NCBI GenBank assembly: GCA_964654665.1
Contig: CAZZKV010000024.1
Coordinates: 1 to 45,205 of the forward strand
Source of the DNA: CALCKU01 sp964654665
GTDB taxonomy: Bacteria > Pseudomonadota > Alphaproteobacteria > Caulobacterales > Maricaulaceae
Reading direction: 5' to 3'
Length of the DNA: 45,205 nt
The notes beneath the pieces were generated by a model. It saw only the letters and a program-made list of their open reading frames with translations. It was not told where the DNA came from and did not search any database. Shown here one piece after another: positions 24,165 through 33,065 of the stretch. The position numbers and the translations under genes were made by a program. Every line of letters starts with the position of its first letter. Position 1 is the stretch's first letter.

Positions 24165-24881
24165 CTAAACCTTACTCAAATTGTCTTTTATGGTCTCGCA
24201 CCACAGCGGAACAAGGGTTCCGGCTTTGCCATATTGAACAGAATGGAAATGATGGCTACCATCTGAAGGTTCCAGATTTAATTCCAATGTATCTTTATGC
24301 ATAGCACGGGCCATTTGCACAAATCCGGCGGCAGGATACACGGCACCCGATGTCCCGATAGAAACAAAAAGATCACATTCTTTAATACAAGCCTCTATCC
24401 GATCCATTTCATAGGGCATTTCTCCGAACCAAACAATATCGGGACGCGGGCCGCCACGGGTTTGGCACGCTATGCAACGGCTATCAATCGTAACATCCTC
24501 ATACCAATCCCAACGGTGAGTACAGACACTACATTTTACCGAAGTCAACTGACCATGCATATGAATAACACCGCGCGCACCTCCGCGCTCATGTAAATCA
24601 TCAACATTTTGGGTTACAATTGTTAGTCGCCCGCCATTAGCCACAAGCTCCTCTTGAAGCGCGCCCAAAGCAGTATGGGCCGGGTTAGGGAATACGGTTT
24701 TGAGCGCAGCACGGCGCAGGTTATAAAATGTTTGAACCAATGCCGGATCTGCGGCGTATCCTTGAGGCGTGGCCACCTGCTCTATGGGATAGTGTTCCCA
24801 TAACCCGCCATTATCGCGAAATGTATCTATGCCGCTTTCGGCAGAAATGCCAGCGCCCGTCAATATGACAATATTCATCAT
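24165..24881 (-). CDS. cobB: NAD-dependent protein deacylase, Sir2 family (CobB-like)
   Basis: Start chosen at the tandem ATGs at 24881/24878 (238 aa), because the sirtuin fold begins right there (I-V-I-L-T-G-A-G-I-S); an upstream in-frame extension would overlap the divergent phosphatase gene. The NAD-binding motif GAGIS is at 9-13, F-R-D at 21-23, T-Q-N-V-D-D-L-H at 90-97 and catalytic H109 in M-H-G. The zinc cysteines are C117, C120, C136 and C139. The F-Y-N-L-R-R segment keeps the Y53-x-x-R56 pair that marks class III sirtuins able to remove succinyl and other acidic acyl groups, as in E. coli CobB. It is cytoplasmic. Confidence 0.93.
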   Translation of the reverse strand: MMNIVILTGAGISAESGIDTFRDNGGLWEHYPIEQVATPQGYAADPALVQTFYNLRRAALKTVFPNPAHTALGALQEELVANGGRLTIVTQNVDDLHERGGARGVIHMHGQLTSVKCSVCTHRWDWYEDVTIDSRCIACQTRGGPRPDIVWFGEMPYEMDRIEACIKECDLFVSIGTSGAVYPAAGFVQMARAMHKDTLELNLEPSDGSHHFHSVQYGKAGTLVPLWCETIKDNLSKV

Positions 24882-24954
24882 TCCGGCTTTATCCTTACGA
24901 TATTTCCTCGCCTTTATATTTGCAATCGCCCTATGGCTTACATACACAAAGATT

Positions 24955-25428
24955 ATGAAGTCCGTTAATATCCTTTTTGTGTGCCAAGGCAACATTTGCC
25001 GCTCGCCAACCGCCGAAGCTATAATGCGAAAACGCGCGTATGAAGCCGGTATAACCGTTTGTATTGATAGCGCAGGAGTTAGCCGCTGGCATGCTGGCGA
25101 ACCACCTGATCCGCGCAGTCAAAAAATGGCCGCACACTTCGGTTATGATTTATCAGACCAAAGAGCGCGGGTTGTTGACGATAATGATTTCGATGCCTTT
25201 GATATGATTTTAGCAATGGATTGGAATAACCTTAAAACATTGGAAAAACGCTGCCCCATAGATCAAAAAAGAAAATTAGGGTTGTTTTTGGACTATGCCC
25301 GCCAACGCGGTTTACGCGAGGTTCCCGACCCTTTTTATGGTGGAGTTGACGGATTTCGTCATGTAATTGAACTCATTGAAGCCGCTTGCGATGGCTTGAT
25401 CTCTCATTTAAAAGCTCAGGGCAGTTAA
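24955..25428 (+). CDS. Low-molecular-weight protein tyrosine phosphatase
   Basis: 157 aa from the ATG at 24955, the usual family length; the longer in-frame extension would run into the divergent sirtuin gene and adds only a hydrophobic non-family segment. The P-loop C-x5-R-S is at C10-R16 (V-C-Q-G-N-I-C-R-S-P) and the general acid D125 is in V-P-D-P-F-Y-G-G. Position 11 is Gln where the family commonly has Leu, Met or Thr. It removes phosphate from tyrosine or small-molecule phosphoesters in the cytoplasm. The partner kinase is not in this window. 73 nt separate it from the divergent cobB, which probably shares the promoter region. Confidence 0.92.
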   Translation: MKSVNILFVCQGNICRSPTAEAIMRKRAYEAGITVCIDSAGVSRWHAGEPPDPRSQKMAAHFGYDLSDQRARVVDDNDFDAFDMILAMDWNNLKTLEKRCPIDQKRKLGLFLDYARQRGLREVPDPFYGGVDGFRHVIELIEAACDGLISHLKAQGS

Positions 25429-25512
25429 CCCAGAGGGTCCCGCTAAAACTCTAGACAAATTGCCTATTTGGGCTTAGGCCGCGATCTTAAAATGATGCAA
25501 GAGGATAATAAG

Positions 25513-26472
25513 ATGAGCAAAGGGTTAGTCACGGTTTTCGGCGGTTCCGGGTTTTTGGGAAAACATGTTGTGCGTGCCCTTGTCAAAGAGGGCTGGCGTG
25601 TGCGTATTCCAATGCGCCGCCCCCATACGGGACAGGATTTGAAAGTAATCGGTAATGTTGGCCAAGTACAATTGATACAGGCCAATATCCGGGATATACC
25701 CTCTGTCAAACGGGCTGTTCAGGGCTCTGATGCGGTCGTCAACCTGACGGCTATTTTATTCGCAAGCGGCAAACAAACATTTGAAGCCGTTCATCAAGAA
25801 GGAGCCTCGCATATTGCTGAAGCGGCGCAGGGACAAAAAATTAATAATTTTGTCCATGTCTCATCTATCGGGGCGGATCATACAGCCCAAAGCGAATATG
25901 CCCGCAGTAAAGCGGCAGGCGAGACGGCAATACGTACAGCCGTTCCCATGGCTGATATTATGCGTCCCTCTATTTTATTTGGTCCAGAGGACAGTTTTTT
26001 CAACCGCTTTGCCGCTATGACGGCTATCACACCCGGGCTTCCGCTTATCGGGGGCGGGGATACAAAATTTCAACCTGTCTATGTTGGAGATGTCGCTAAA
26101 GCCATTACCAAAGTTTTAAACCGCGGCACTGATGGTACGACCTATGAATTGGGCGGGCCGCGCAACTATAGCTTTAAAGAATTAATACAATTCATGCTGG
26201 CTGCCATTGATAGAAAGCGTATTTTACTGCCTGTTCCGTGGTTTGCGGCAGGCGCTATAGGGTTTATTGGGGAAATGACAGGTCTTATACCGTTCATTGA
26301 TCCGTTTATAACCCGTGATCAGGTCGCAAGCCTTAAAGACGATAATGTTGTTGCCGATGATGCTATAGGCTTTGAAGAACTGGGTATTCCGCTTGAAACG
26401 GTTGAGGCCATTGTTCCAGCGTATTTAGCGCGCTATCGTAAATATGGCCAATTTCACGAACGCCAAACCTAG
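25513..26472 (+). CDS. NDUFA9-like NAD(P)-binding epimerase (complex I-associated)
   Basis: 319 aa from the ATG at 25513, chosen for its GAGGATAATAAG ribosome site and because the Rossmann strand starts right after it. The nucleotide-binding motif G-G-S-G-F-L-G is at 10-16. A later H-V-S-S-I-G-A segment and a Y-A-R-S-K-A-A-G-E match the atypical SDR family of the NDUFA9 subunit. In alphaproteobacteria this protein is an accessory subunit or assembly factor of NADH dehydrogenase I, binding NADPH structurally. No nuo genes are nearby. A plain NAD-dependent epimerase is the alternative. Confidence 0.87.
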   Translation: MSKGLVTVFGGSGFLGKHVVRALVKEGWRVRIPMRRPHTGQDLKVIGNVGQVQLIQANIRDIPSVKRAVQGSDAVVNLTAILFASGKQTFEAVHQEGASHIAEAAQGQKINNFVHVSSIGADHTAQSEYARSKAAGETAIRTAVPMADIMRPSILFGPEDSFFNRFAAMTAITPGLPLIGGGDTKFQPVYVGDVAKAITKVLNRGTDGTTYELGGPRNYSFKELIQFMLAAIDRKRILLPVPWFAAGAIGFIGEMTGLIPFIDPFITRDQVASLKDDNVVADDAIGFEELGIPLETVEAIVPAYLARYRKYGQFHERQT

Positions 26473-26504
26473 CCTTTGTCACAGAGACGTTATTAGCCAA
26501 GGAA

Positions 26505-26532
26505 TTGACGTCTGGTGTCCCTGCATTATGCT
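26505..26532 (+). promoter_or_regulatory. Sigma70-type promoter for the methyltransferase-like lipoprotein
   Basis: TTGACG (26505-26510) and TATGCT (26527-26532) are spaced by 16 bp, giving a start point about 20 nt before the ATG. A GAGGAG ribosome site follows. Confidence 0.55.
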
Positions 26533-26555
26533 CTATGTAACATGAGGAGCGTAAA

Positions 26556-27455
26556 ATGCATATAAAAAGAACAATGATTATGGCGGCTTTACTAGGCAGT
26601 GTAGCCCTAACAGGCTGCCAATCCCTTAACAGTCCCTATAGCAATAAGACTGATATCGAATTAAAAACGGCAAGTTATAAAACATTAGAAACGGTTTTAG
26701 CCGCGCAGCCGGAAAAGGCTAAAGCGCGTTATGAATATCGACACCCGCAGGAAACATTAGAGTTTTTTGGTATCATACCCGGTATGAGCGTTGGCGAAGC
26801 ATTACCCGGCGGTGGATGGTATTCTAAAATCCTCTTGCCTTATTTAGGCGATAACGGACATTTACTCGGCGTAGATTACTCTCTTAAGATGTGGCCTAAA
26901 TTTGGCGGATTTGCTAATGCCGAATTCTTAGAGAATAAAAAAACATGGGCGGATGAATGGACAGCTAAAGCTCGTGGATGGACCGATAGCTCAGTCAAAA
27001 TCTCTGCAACGACATTCGGGGAAGATAATTCGGATATGACGGGCACTCTAGATGCCTTTCTTTTCATTCGGGCTTCCCATAATTTGTCCCGATTTGAAGA
27101 TGATGGTGCATTTTTAAGCGAAGCGCTGGGACAAGCCCATAACTTATTAAAACCGGGCGGTATTTTAGGCGTTGTGCAGCACCAAGGTCCCGAAAGCCAT
27201 TCTGATACATGGGCCAAAGGTAATAATGGATATCTCAAGAAATCCATCTTAATTGGTCAAATTGAAGCCGCCGGATTTAAGTTGGTCGACGAAAGTGATG
27301 TGAATACCAATCCTAAAGATAACCCCAGCGAAGCCGATAATGTCTGGCGACTGCCTCCAACGTTAGGCGGCAGTAAAGATAAGCCTGAATTGCGGGCCAA
27401 ACGCGAAGCCATTGGCGAGTCAAACCGCATGACATTAAAGTTTGAAAAAACCTAG
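26556..27455 (+). CDS. Exported methyltransferase-fold lipoprotein (COG4798-like)
   Basis: 299 aa. The N terminus is a lipoprotein signal with lipobox L-T-G-C (Cys21). The mature part has a class I methyltransferase Rossmann core: motif I-like V-G-E-A-L-P-G-G-G-W-Y-S (79-90), an acidic strand end G-V-D-Y (105-108) and a later L-K-P-G-G-I-L-G-V-V-Q-H. This fits the predicted secreted methyltransferases grouped as COG4798. Because the protein is exported, access to S-adenosylmethionine in the periplasm is doubtful and the real activity is open. The start has a GAGGAG ribosome site and a credible promoter. It is probably monocistronic. Confidence 0.8.
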   Translation: MHIKRTMIMAALLGSVALTGCQSLNSPYSNKTDIELKTASYKTLETVLAAQPEKAKARYEYRHPQETLEFFGIIPGMSVGEALPGGGWYSKILLPYLGDNGHLLGVDYSLKMWPKFGGFANAEFLENKKTWADEWTAKARGWTDSSVKISATTFGEDNSDMTGTLDAFLFIRASHNLSRFEDDGAFLSEALGQAHNLLKPGGILGVVQHQGPESHSDTWAKGNNGYLKKSILIGQIEAAGFKLVDESDVNTNPKDNPSEADNVWRLPPTLGGSKDKPELRAKREAIGESNRMTLKFEKT

Positions 27456-27473
27456 CGAAGCCTCTAATACCTA

Positions 27474-27553
27474 AGGATAATATCATCAATTTTTATCCTG
27501 ACAGGGCAGATAATTTGTTAATCTCTTGGAAAGAAGGGCTATTTATGCCCTTC
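27474..27553 (+). promoter_or_regulatory. Two hairpins between the methyltransferase gene and the dehydrogenase
   Basis: AGGATAA (27474-27480) can pair with TTATCCT (27493-27499), 18 nt after the upstream stop, as a weak terminator without T run. GAAGGGC (27533-27539) pairs perfectly with GCCCTTC (27547-27553) around a 7-nt loop, 54 nt before the GTG start. The second could be a leader hairpin or operator of the dehydrogenase. Confidence 0.4.
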
Positions 27554-27607
27554 ATATAGACATAGACCCAATATTATCAAACCTATGATCTATTAGAGGA
27601 GCTGCCC

Positions 27608-29026
27608 GTGTCTCAGTTATCGCCTAAAGAGCTTAATTTTCGTCAATCGGTTGATTTAATGTTTAATCGAGCGGCCAGTTTCATGGACATATCACCAAAA
27701 TTGATTGAAAAAATTCGGGTGTGTAACGCGACCTATACGGTACGGTTTGGGGTGAAACTGCGCAATGAAATTTACACATTTGTTGGCTATCGCTCTGTTC
27801 ACTCAGAACATAAAGAACCAGTAAAGGGCGGTATACGCTATTCTTCCGATGTGAACCAAGATGAAGTCGAAGCCTTAGCCGCACTAATGACCTATAAATG
27901 CGCCTTGGTCGAAGTCCCATTTGGCGGTTCTAAAGGCGGGCTGTGTATTAATCCGAAAGATTGGAGCGAAGAAGAACTCGAACGCATTACGCGCCGATTT
28001 ACATTCGAGTTATCACGTCGAGACCTTATCCACCCGTCGCTCAATGTTCCAGCTCCTGATATGGGCACAGGCGAGCGGGAAATGGCTTGGATGATGGATG
28101 AATATCGCCGCTTGCATAATGATAATATCGACGCAATCGCCTGCGTCACCGGAAAACCCGTGCATTTGGGCGGTATTGAAGGACGCATTGAAGCGACAGG
28201 CCGCGGTGTGCAATATGCGTTACAGGAATTTTTTCGTCATGCGGATGATAAGAAAAAAGCCGGGATGCGAGGCGAGTTAGACGGCAAAAAAATATTGGTC
28301 CAAGGCCTTGGAAATGTGGGCTATCATGCTGCAAAATTCCTCTCTGAAGAAGACGGGGCCAAGATTGTCACCGTTATTGAACGCGGCGGCGTTATCCGCA
28401 ATGATAAGGGCATTAAGATTGAGGCGTTAAAGCAACATATGTTGTCAGGCGCGCCGCTTTCTGATTTTAGCGGCGGTACATTTACAGATGATGGCGCGGC
28501 GGCTTTATGTGATAAATGTGATATTATGATACCCGCAGCTATGGAGGGTGTGATTAACGTTACCAATGCCCATAGCGTCAAAACCAAACTGATTATCGAG
28601 GCTGCAAATGGCCCTGTTACAGCGATGGCCGATAAAATCCTGCGCGACAAAGGCGTTGTAATTATTCCCGATATGTTTGCCAATGCGGGCGGCGTGACGG
28701 TCTCTTATTTCGAATGGGTGAAAAATATCAACCATATCCGGTTTGGACGCTTACAGCGTAGAAACGAAGAGAGCCGCTCTCGACTTTTGATTAATGCATT
28801 GGAAAAAGAAGGTGTAAAGTTCTCGCGCAGTTTTAAATCCGAATTCCTTGATGGAGCCGATGAATTAGATCTAGTGCGTGCCGGCCTTGATGATACAATG
28901 CGCCTATCCTATCAAAATATTAAAGCTGCACTAGAAGATAATCCCGAGCTAGAAGATTTCCGCACAGCCGCTTTTTATACAGCTATCAGCGATATCGCCC
29001 TGCATTATCAAAGTATAGGGCTTTAG
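27608..29026 (+). CDS. gdhA: Glu/Leu/Phe/Val dehydrogenase family (glutamate dehydrogenase)
   Basis: 472 aa, starting at GTG with a strong GAGGAG site 6 nt upstream. The substrate domain has P-V-K-G-G-I-R-Y (K73), K97 and the catalytic P-F-G-G-S-K-G-G (K109), then P-A-P-D-M-G-T-G with D151. The NAD(P) domain has G-L-G-N-V-G in a Rossmann fold. The family oxidatively deaminates glutamate, or assimilates ammonium in reverse, in the cytoplasm; the length and motifs fit glutamate dehydrogenase better than leucine dehydrogenase (about 360 aa). An insert of about 15 residues (D-D-K-K-K-A-G-M-R-G-E-L-D) precedes the Rossmann domain. It is convergent with the next gene, their stops overlapping by 4 nt. 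Confidence 0.9.
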   Translation: MSQLSPKELNFRQSVDLMFNRAASFMDISPKLIEKIRVCNATYTVRFGVKLRNEIYTFVGYRSVHSEHKEPVKGGIRYSSDVNQDEVEALAALMTYKCALVEVPFGGSKGGLCINPKDWSEEELERITRRFTFELSRRDLIHPSLNVPAPDMGTGEREMAWMMDEYRRLHNDNIDAIACVTGKPVHLGGIEGRIEATGRGVQYALQEFFRHADDKKKAGMRGELDGKKILVQGLGNVGYHAAKFLSEEDGAKIVTVIERGGVIRNDKGIKIEALKQHMLSGAPLSDFSGGTFTDDGAAALCDKCDIMIPAAMEGVINVTNAHSVKTKLIIEAANGPVTAMADKILRDKGVVIIPDMFANAGGVTVSYFEWVKNINHIRFGRLQRRNEESRSRLLINALEKEGVKFSRSFKSEFLDGADELDLVRAGLDDTMRLSYQNIKAALEDNPELEDFRTAAFYTAISDIALHYQSIGL

Positions 29027-30633
29027 GGTTCAACCTTCACGGAAAAACCCAACTGCTCAACATCAAATTGATCGTCTTGAAGGTTTTGAAAAGTATTCAT
29101 TTCAAGAGGTTTTTCGGGATTAAGGCTAATCTCTAATGTTCCGCCATCGTCGATGAAATTACCTAATGCTTTCGCCAGCTCTGACATAATACGGCCTTCG
29201 GCATCATTACGCGCACCAAGCCCCCCGAGCATCAGCAGGCTTTTAGCTTGCATTTTCACTAGCGCTGCCGAACTACCCTGTTTCTTCGCATAGAGCGAAA
29301 AGGCGCGGTCCAACATGGATTGATCAGTCACCTTAAGGGTAAAATTCGATAGCGACATTGCGCCTAATGCAGACTCGATCGCCGCTTCATCTGGCGTATC
29401 CTTTTCGGATTGACTTGATAAGGCTTGGGTTAAAGCATTAACACCGCCAAAACTATAGCCGTAATTCATATCAAAACCGTCTTGGAGCGAAATAATGCTT
29501 TCATCTACTGTCATTGTATCGGTTTTGGTATTGAGCCGGCTGATTTGGCGCGCTTGAACGGTTAAGCTTTCATACCCTAGATCTGTTAAATTCTGTTGAA
29601 ATGCAGAGAGCTGCGGCAGTGTTGGGGCATCCGTGAAGGTCAAAGTTACAGGCTGCATAACCGAAGTAATAGTCGTTATATCCCCTTTTTCTTTCGCAAT
29701 AGCTTGCATGCCATCTGATTTTATAGAGAGTGTGTCAAAATTCATATCAAAGTTTTTGAAACTGGCACTGTCAAAGGTTTTGGCTAATGGATTAAATCCT
29801 TGCAATCCGCTTCGAGCTATACCGCTGCGGTCTTTAGAGCGAAGAGTATTCATAGCCGTATAATGGGCCATATTAACCCCTGTTGCCGACATGGAGCCAA
29901 GCCGAATTATAGCAGGGGGATTATCGGCATTAACAGTTTCAATTGATAAATCGGATAATTTGAAACGAGCTAATTGCGTCTTCTCATTTGTGCCCCAGGC
30001 AATCATATCTAGATTAGCTTTGGCTTGGTCACTCTGAATATTTACACCCTTAATTAACGCGGCGCCAAAACTGTAATCCCCTTTGGCTAGATTAAATCTT
30101 ACACCGCCTAATGTATCCATTTGAGAAAGGTTTTTTGCTATATTACCCACATTGCTGGCGATACTCATTGCTGGACGAGCCAAAACGATAGATTGAATAG
30201 TGACTGTTGCATTATCTTCCGTAAAGGCAGCTCCTGCGACGTCCATACGGTCAAAATTTGCATATTCGCCGTCCATATGCACGCCTGTCAATCGTAAGGT
30301 CTCAATTGTACCAGCTGCGTCATCATCCGTTTTGAAAGTTACATCCCTATAGACATAATTACCATTTTTTCCGGATTTTGACGCCCAGCTAATTGCCTCA
30401 TTCTTTTCATCCAACCCCATAACAGCTAAAGCCTTTTGGGCCTCGTCCTCACTGACTTTCCGTTTGGAAGTCGTCAGCAGCTTGTCAAAGTCTTTATCGG
30501 CTACGCTAGGGATATCAATCGCCGTAACCGTTTCTGAATTTTTTTCGCTCGAGGCCTTGTCCTTCTGTCCGCAAGCACTCACCATAAGAACTGAAGAGAG
30601 AATCACAGCAGTAGCAATTTTTTGAGTTTTCAT
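29023..30633 (-). CDS. Uncharacterised 536-aa lipoprotein
   Basis: 536 aa. Signal peptide with lipobox V-S-A-C (Cys21). The mature protein is rich in alternating polar/hydrophobic stretches suggestive of extended beta structure, with repeated descriptors such as V-R-F-N-L-A-K-G-D-Y-S-F-G and L-K-V-T-D-Q-S. This makes a beta-rich periplasmic protein likely (DUF945 or AsmA-like is a guess by flavour only). I recognise no catalytic motif. The start codon overlaps the first in-frame ATG of the divergent metallopeptidase gene by 2 nt, and the stop overlaps that of the dehydrogenase. The promoter must therefore lie within the neighbouring reading frame. Confidence 0.8.
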   Translation of the reverse strand: MKTQKIATAVILSSVLMVSACGQKDKASSEKNSETVTAIDIPSVADKDFDKLLTTSKRKVSEDEAQKALAVMGLDEKNEAISWASKSGKNGNYVYRDVTFKTDDDAAGTIETLRLTGVHMDGEYANFDRMDVAGAAFTEDNATVTIQSIVLARPAMSIASNVGNIAKNLSQMDTLGGVRFNLAKGDYSFGAALIKGVNIQSDQAKANLDMIAWGTNEKTQLARFKLSDLSIETVNADNPPAIIRLGSMSATGVNMAHYTAMNTLRSKDRSGIARSGLQGFNPLAKTFDSASFKNFDMNFDTLSIKSDGMQAIAKEKGDITTITSVMQPVTLTFTDAPTLPQLSAFQQNLTDLGYESLTVQARQISRLNTKTDTMTVDESIISLQDGFDMNYGYSFGGVNALTQALSSQSEKDTPDEAAIESALGAMSLSNFTLKVTDQSMLDRAFSLYAKKQGSSAALVKMQAKSLLMLGGLGARNDAEGRIMSELAKALGNFIDDGGTLEISLNPEKPLEMNTFQNLQDDQFDVEQLGFSVKVEP

Positions 30634-30673
30634 GGCAGGCTTTCTAAATAAATTACGCAGATCAGATTCGTTT

Positions 30674-31420
30674 ATGTCACGAACAGCTGCTCAATCCAAA
30701 GCAGAAAATACGGCGACAGAATGGTATGATACTAGGGATCCGCGTATTCTGTATAAAATATCAGAACGGGCACGCCGAATTTCACTTAAAGTCAAAGTGT
30801 CTGATCGCCAAGTCGTTGTAGTCGTTCCCGGTCAACGTTCGGTACAAAAAGCGCAAAATTTCGTCCAACAACAAGCCGATTGGATTAATGTCCAGCTTGA
30901 AAGCTTGCCTCTCCCGCAACCCTTCGAGCCAGAGGCCTTAATTTTACTTAAAGGCCATGATTATCAACTTATTCATAGCGGAATGCGCGGGCGACCAAAA
31001 ATCAATAATAACGCCCGAGAAATTTATATCCCTTCACCAGATAAGGAAAGCTTTGGAGGCCGTGTTAAACGGCTATTAATTCGTGAAGCTAGAGAAGAAT
31101 TGGAAGCCGCAACCTATCATTATGCGAATATTGTCGGAAAACGGGTTGGTAAAATTTCCGTGCGTGATACGTCATCACGATGGGGGTCTTGCATTACCCG
31201 AAATGGCGAGGGGATTATTAATTATAGCTGGCGGCTTATTTCTGCTCCGCCATTTGTTCTGGATTATGTTGCCGCCCATGAATGTGCCCATTTAGTCCAT
31301 GCCGATCATTCACCGCGTTTCTGGGGTCTCTGTAATGATATGAATGATGATGTTAAAGAAGCTAAGGCTTGGCTACGTAAAAACGGACCCTTGCTACATG
31401 CTGTGGGCGCAGAGCATTAG
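30674..31420 (+). CDS. YgjP-type metallopeptidase (M48/DUF45 family)
   Basis: 248 aa from the ATG at 30674; an in-frame ATG at 30632 would overlap the start codon of the divergent lipoprotein gene, so the shorter form is preferred, though neither has a good ribosome site. The C-terminal domain has the zinc motif HECAH (H202, E203, H206) followed by A-D-H-S-P-R-F-W, where H212 is the third ligand. The R-W-G-S-C segment before it is also diagnostic of the DUF45/YgjP family. It is a cytoplasmic protein of poorly defined role; related proteins are called M48 family or SprT-like. The N-terminal half starts with a basic R-R-I-S-L-K-V strand typical of the family. Confidence 0.88.
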   Translation: MSRTAAQSKAENTATEWYDTRDPRILYKISERARRISLKVKVSDRQVVVVVPGQRSVQKAQNFVQQQADWINVQLESLPLPQPFEPEALILLKGHDYQLIHSGMRGRPKINNNAREIYIPSPDKESFGGRVKRLLIREAREELEAATYHYANIVGKRVGKISVRDTSSRWGSCITRNGEGIINYSWRLISAPPFVLDYVAAHECAHLVHADHSPRFWGLCNDMNDDVKEAKAWLRKNGPLLHAVGAEH

Positions 31421-31561
31421 CATTCCAGCCCTATACAATCGGACGGGTCGCCGGATTACCACAGGATTACCATGTCTTGCTAATTTGAAGATGATAAATT
31501 ATGGGGACACTTCATTAAATAAGAACCTCATTCAGTATCGAATGACTTAAAGGTATAGCGC

Positions 31562-33025
31562 ATGACAGAGACTATCTTTGATGTGCTTATTATCGGAGCC
31601 GGTTTTGCCGGGCTTTGTGCCGCAATTAAATTAAAAAATGCAGGCATTACAAACATTCAGCTTGTAGATAAAGCGGACTCAATCGGCGGCACATGGCACA
31701 GTAACCATTATCCCGGGGCTGCTTGTGATGTTCCGTCCCATTTTTATTGCTATAGCTTTGAACCGAACCCCCATTGGTCACGAAAATTCGCCAAACAACC
31801 TGAAATATTAGCCTATATAAACCATTGCGCCGATAAATATGATCTGCGATCGTTTATTCAACTAAATAGTCAAGTAACAGCTTTGAACCTAGAGGCGCTT
31901 ACGGGCATTTGGGTTGCAGATATGGCGAATGGATCACAGCTAAAAGCACGCCATATTATCAATGGTATGGATGGGCTGCATAAACCTAATATACCAGACT
32001 TTAAAGGACGCGAGAATTTCACGGGTCCTGTTATGCATAGCGCTCAATGGGATCATAAAGTTGATTTTAGAAACAAGCATGTGGCCATTATAGGCAGTGC
32101 AGCCAGCGCAATACAAATTATCCCGGAACTCCAAAAAATTTGTGCTCAAGTTGATATATATCAGCGTACGCCAAATTACATTGCCCCCCGCCGAGACCGC
32201 CCCTTCACTCAAACAGAAAAAAACTGTTTCTCGCGTTTTCCGTGGTGGGGACGCTTTTATCGCTGGATGTTATATAAACGCATGGATGTTTTGGTATATC
32301 CGCTCACAAAACAAAAATCACTATTTTCTAACCGAGCGACGAAAGCTATTAAAACATGGATCCACGAAACAATCACAGACGCAGACCTCGCAGACAGGAT
32401 GACCCCTGATTATACAATTGGCTGTAAACGAATATTATTGTCAGATGTTTTTTATAATATAGTGACGAAAAATAATGTCGCCGTTATTTCAGATCCGATC
32501 GACAGCTTGCAAACCCGCGGAATTCAAACAAAAACGGGCGTTTTATACCCTTGTGATATCGTAATTTATGCGACGGGCTTCGATATTGAAGGACATATGC
32601 GATCTTTACCAATGACAGGGACCGGCGGTGTGACCCTAGCCGACTTGGGTCTTGATGGAGAGATAGCGTTTAAAGGCGCCGTACATTCACAATTTCCAAA
32701 TCATTATTGGGTAACAGGTGCCAATACAGGCGTGGGAACAACTTCGGTTATCTATATGATTGAAGTTCAGGTCGATTATATTTTACAATTAATTAAAGCG
32801 GCCGGAAACACTCAGCTTATTTCCGTAAAACCTGAAAAAATGCAGGCATATAATGATGCAATACAAGCGGATTTATCAAAAAGCGTATGGGCATCGGGAT
32901 GCAATAGCTGGTATCTGCGCAGCGATGGGAAAATCGTGACACTCTATCCAGGCAATACCAAAGATTTTCGCAAAGATCACGCATATTTGAATTTAGACAA
33001 TTATAATTTAATGCCTAACCCATAA
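31562..33025 (+). CDS. Flavin-containing / Baeyer-Villiger-type monooxygenase
   Basis: 487 aa. The FAD-binding GxGxxG is at 12-17 (G-A-G-F-A-G), with G-G-T-W near 42. A BVMO-like fingerprint follows: F-T-G-P-V-M-H-S-A-Q-W-D fits F-x-G-x3-H-x3-W with D last. The NADPH-binding motif G-S-A-A-S-A lies in A-I-I-G-S-A-A-S-A-I-Q. These enzymes insert oxygen into ketones or oxidise heteroatoms using NADPH and O2. The substrate is unknown. The start has an AAAGG site 7 nt upstream. It is convergent with the quinone oxidoreductase gene and close to the acyl-CoA module, so a lipid- or hydrocarbon-degrading role is plausible. Confidence 0.87.
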   Translation: MTETIFDVLIIGAGFAGLCAAIKLKNAGITNIQLVDKADSIGGTWHSNHYPGAACDVPSHFYCYSFEPNPHWSRKFAKQPEILAYINHCADKYDLRSFIQLNSQVTALNLEALTGIWVADMANGSQLKARHIINGMDGLHKPNIPDFKGRENFTGPVMHSAQWDHKVDFRNKHVAIIGSAASAIQIIPELQKICAQVDIYQRTPNYIAPRRDRPFTQTEKNCFSRFPWWGRFYRWMLYKRMDVLVYPLTKQKSLFSNRATKAIKTWIHETITDADLADRMTPDYTIGCKRILLSDVFYNIVTKNNVAVISDPIDSLQTRGIQTKTGVLYPCDIVIYATGFDIEGHMRSLPMTGTGGVTLADLGLDGEIAFKGAVHSQFPNHYWVTGANTGVGTTSVIYMIEVQVDYILQLIKAAGNTQLISVKPEKMQAYNDAIQADLSKSVWASGCNSWYLRSDGKIVTLYPGNTKDFRKDHAYLNLDNYNLMPNP

Positions 33026-33065
33026 TCTGTTCTTGCATTTTAAGCGGTATGTTTATCGTCTGCCA

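Noticed and set aside
24829..24954. N-terminal hydrophobic extension of the tyrosine phosphatase
   Set aside because: It overlaps the divergent sirtuin gene, and the family fold begins at the ATG at 24955.
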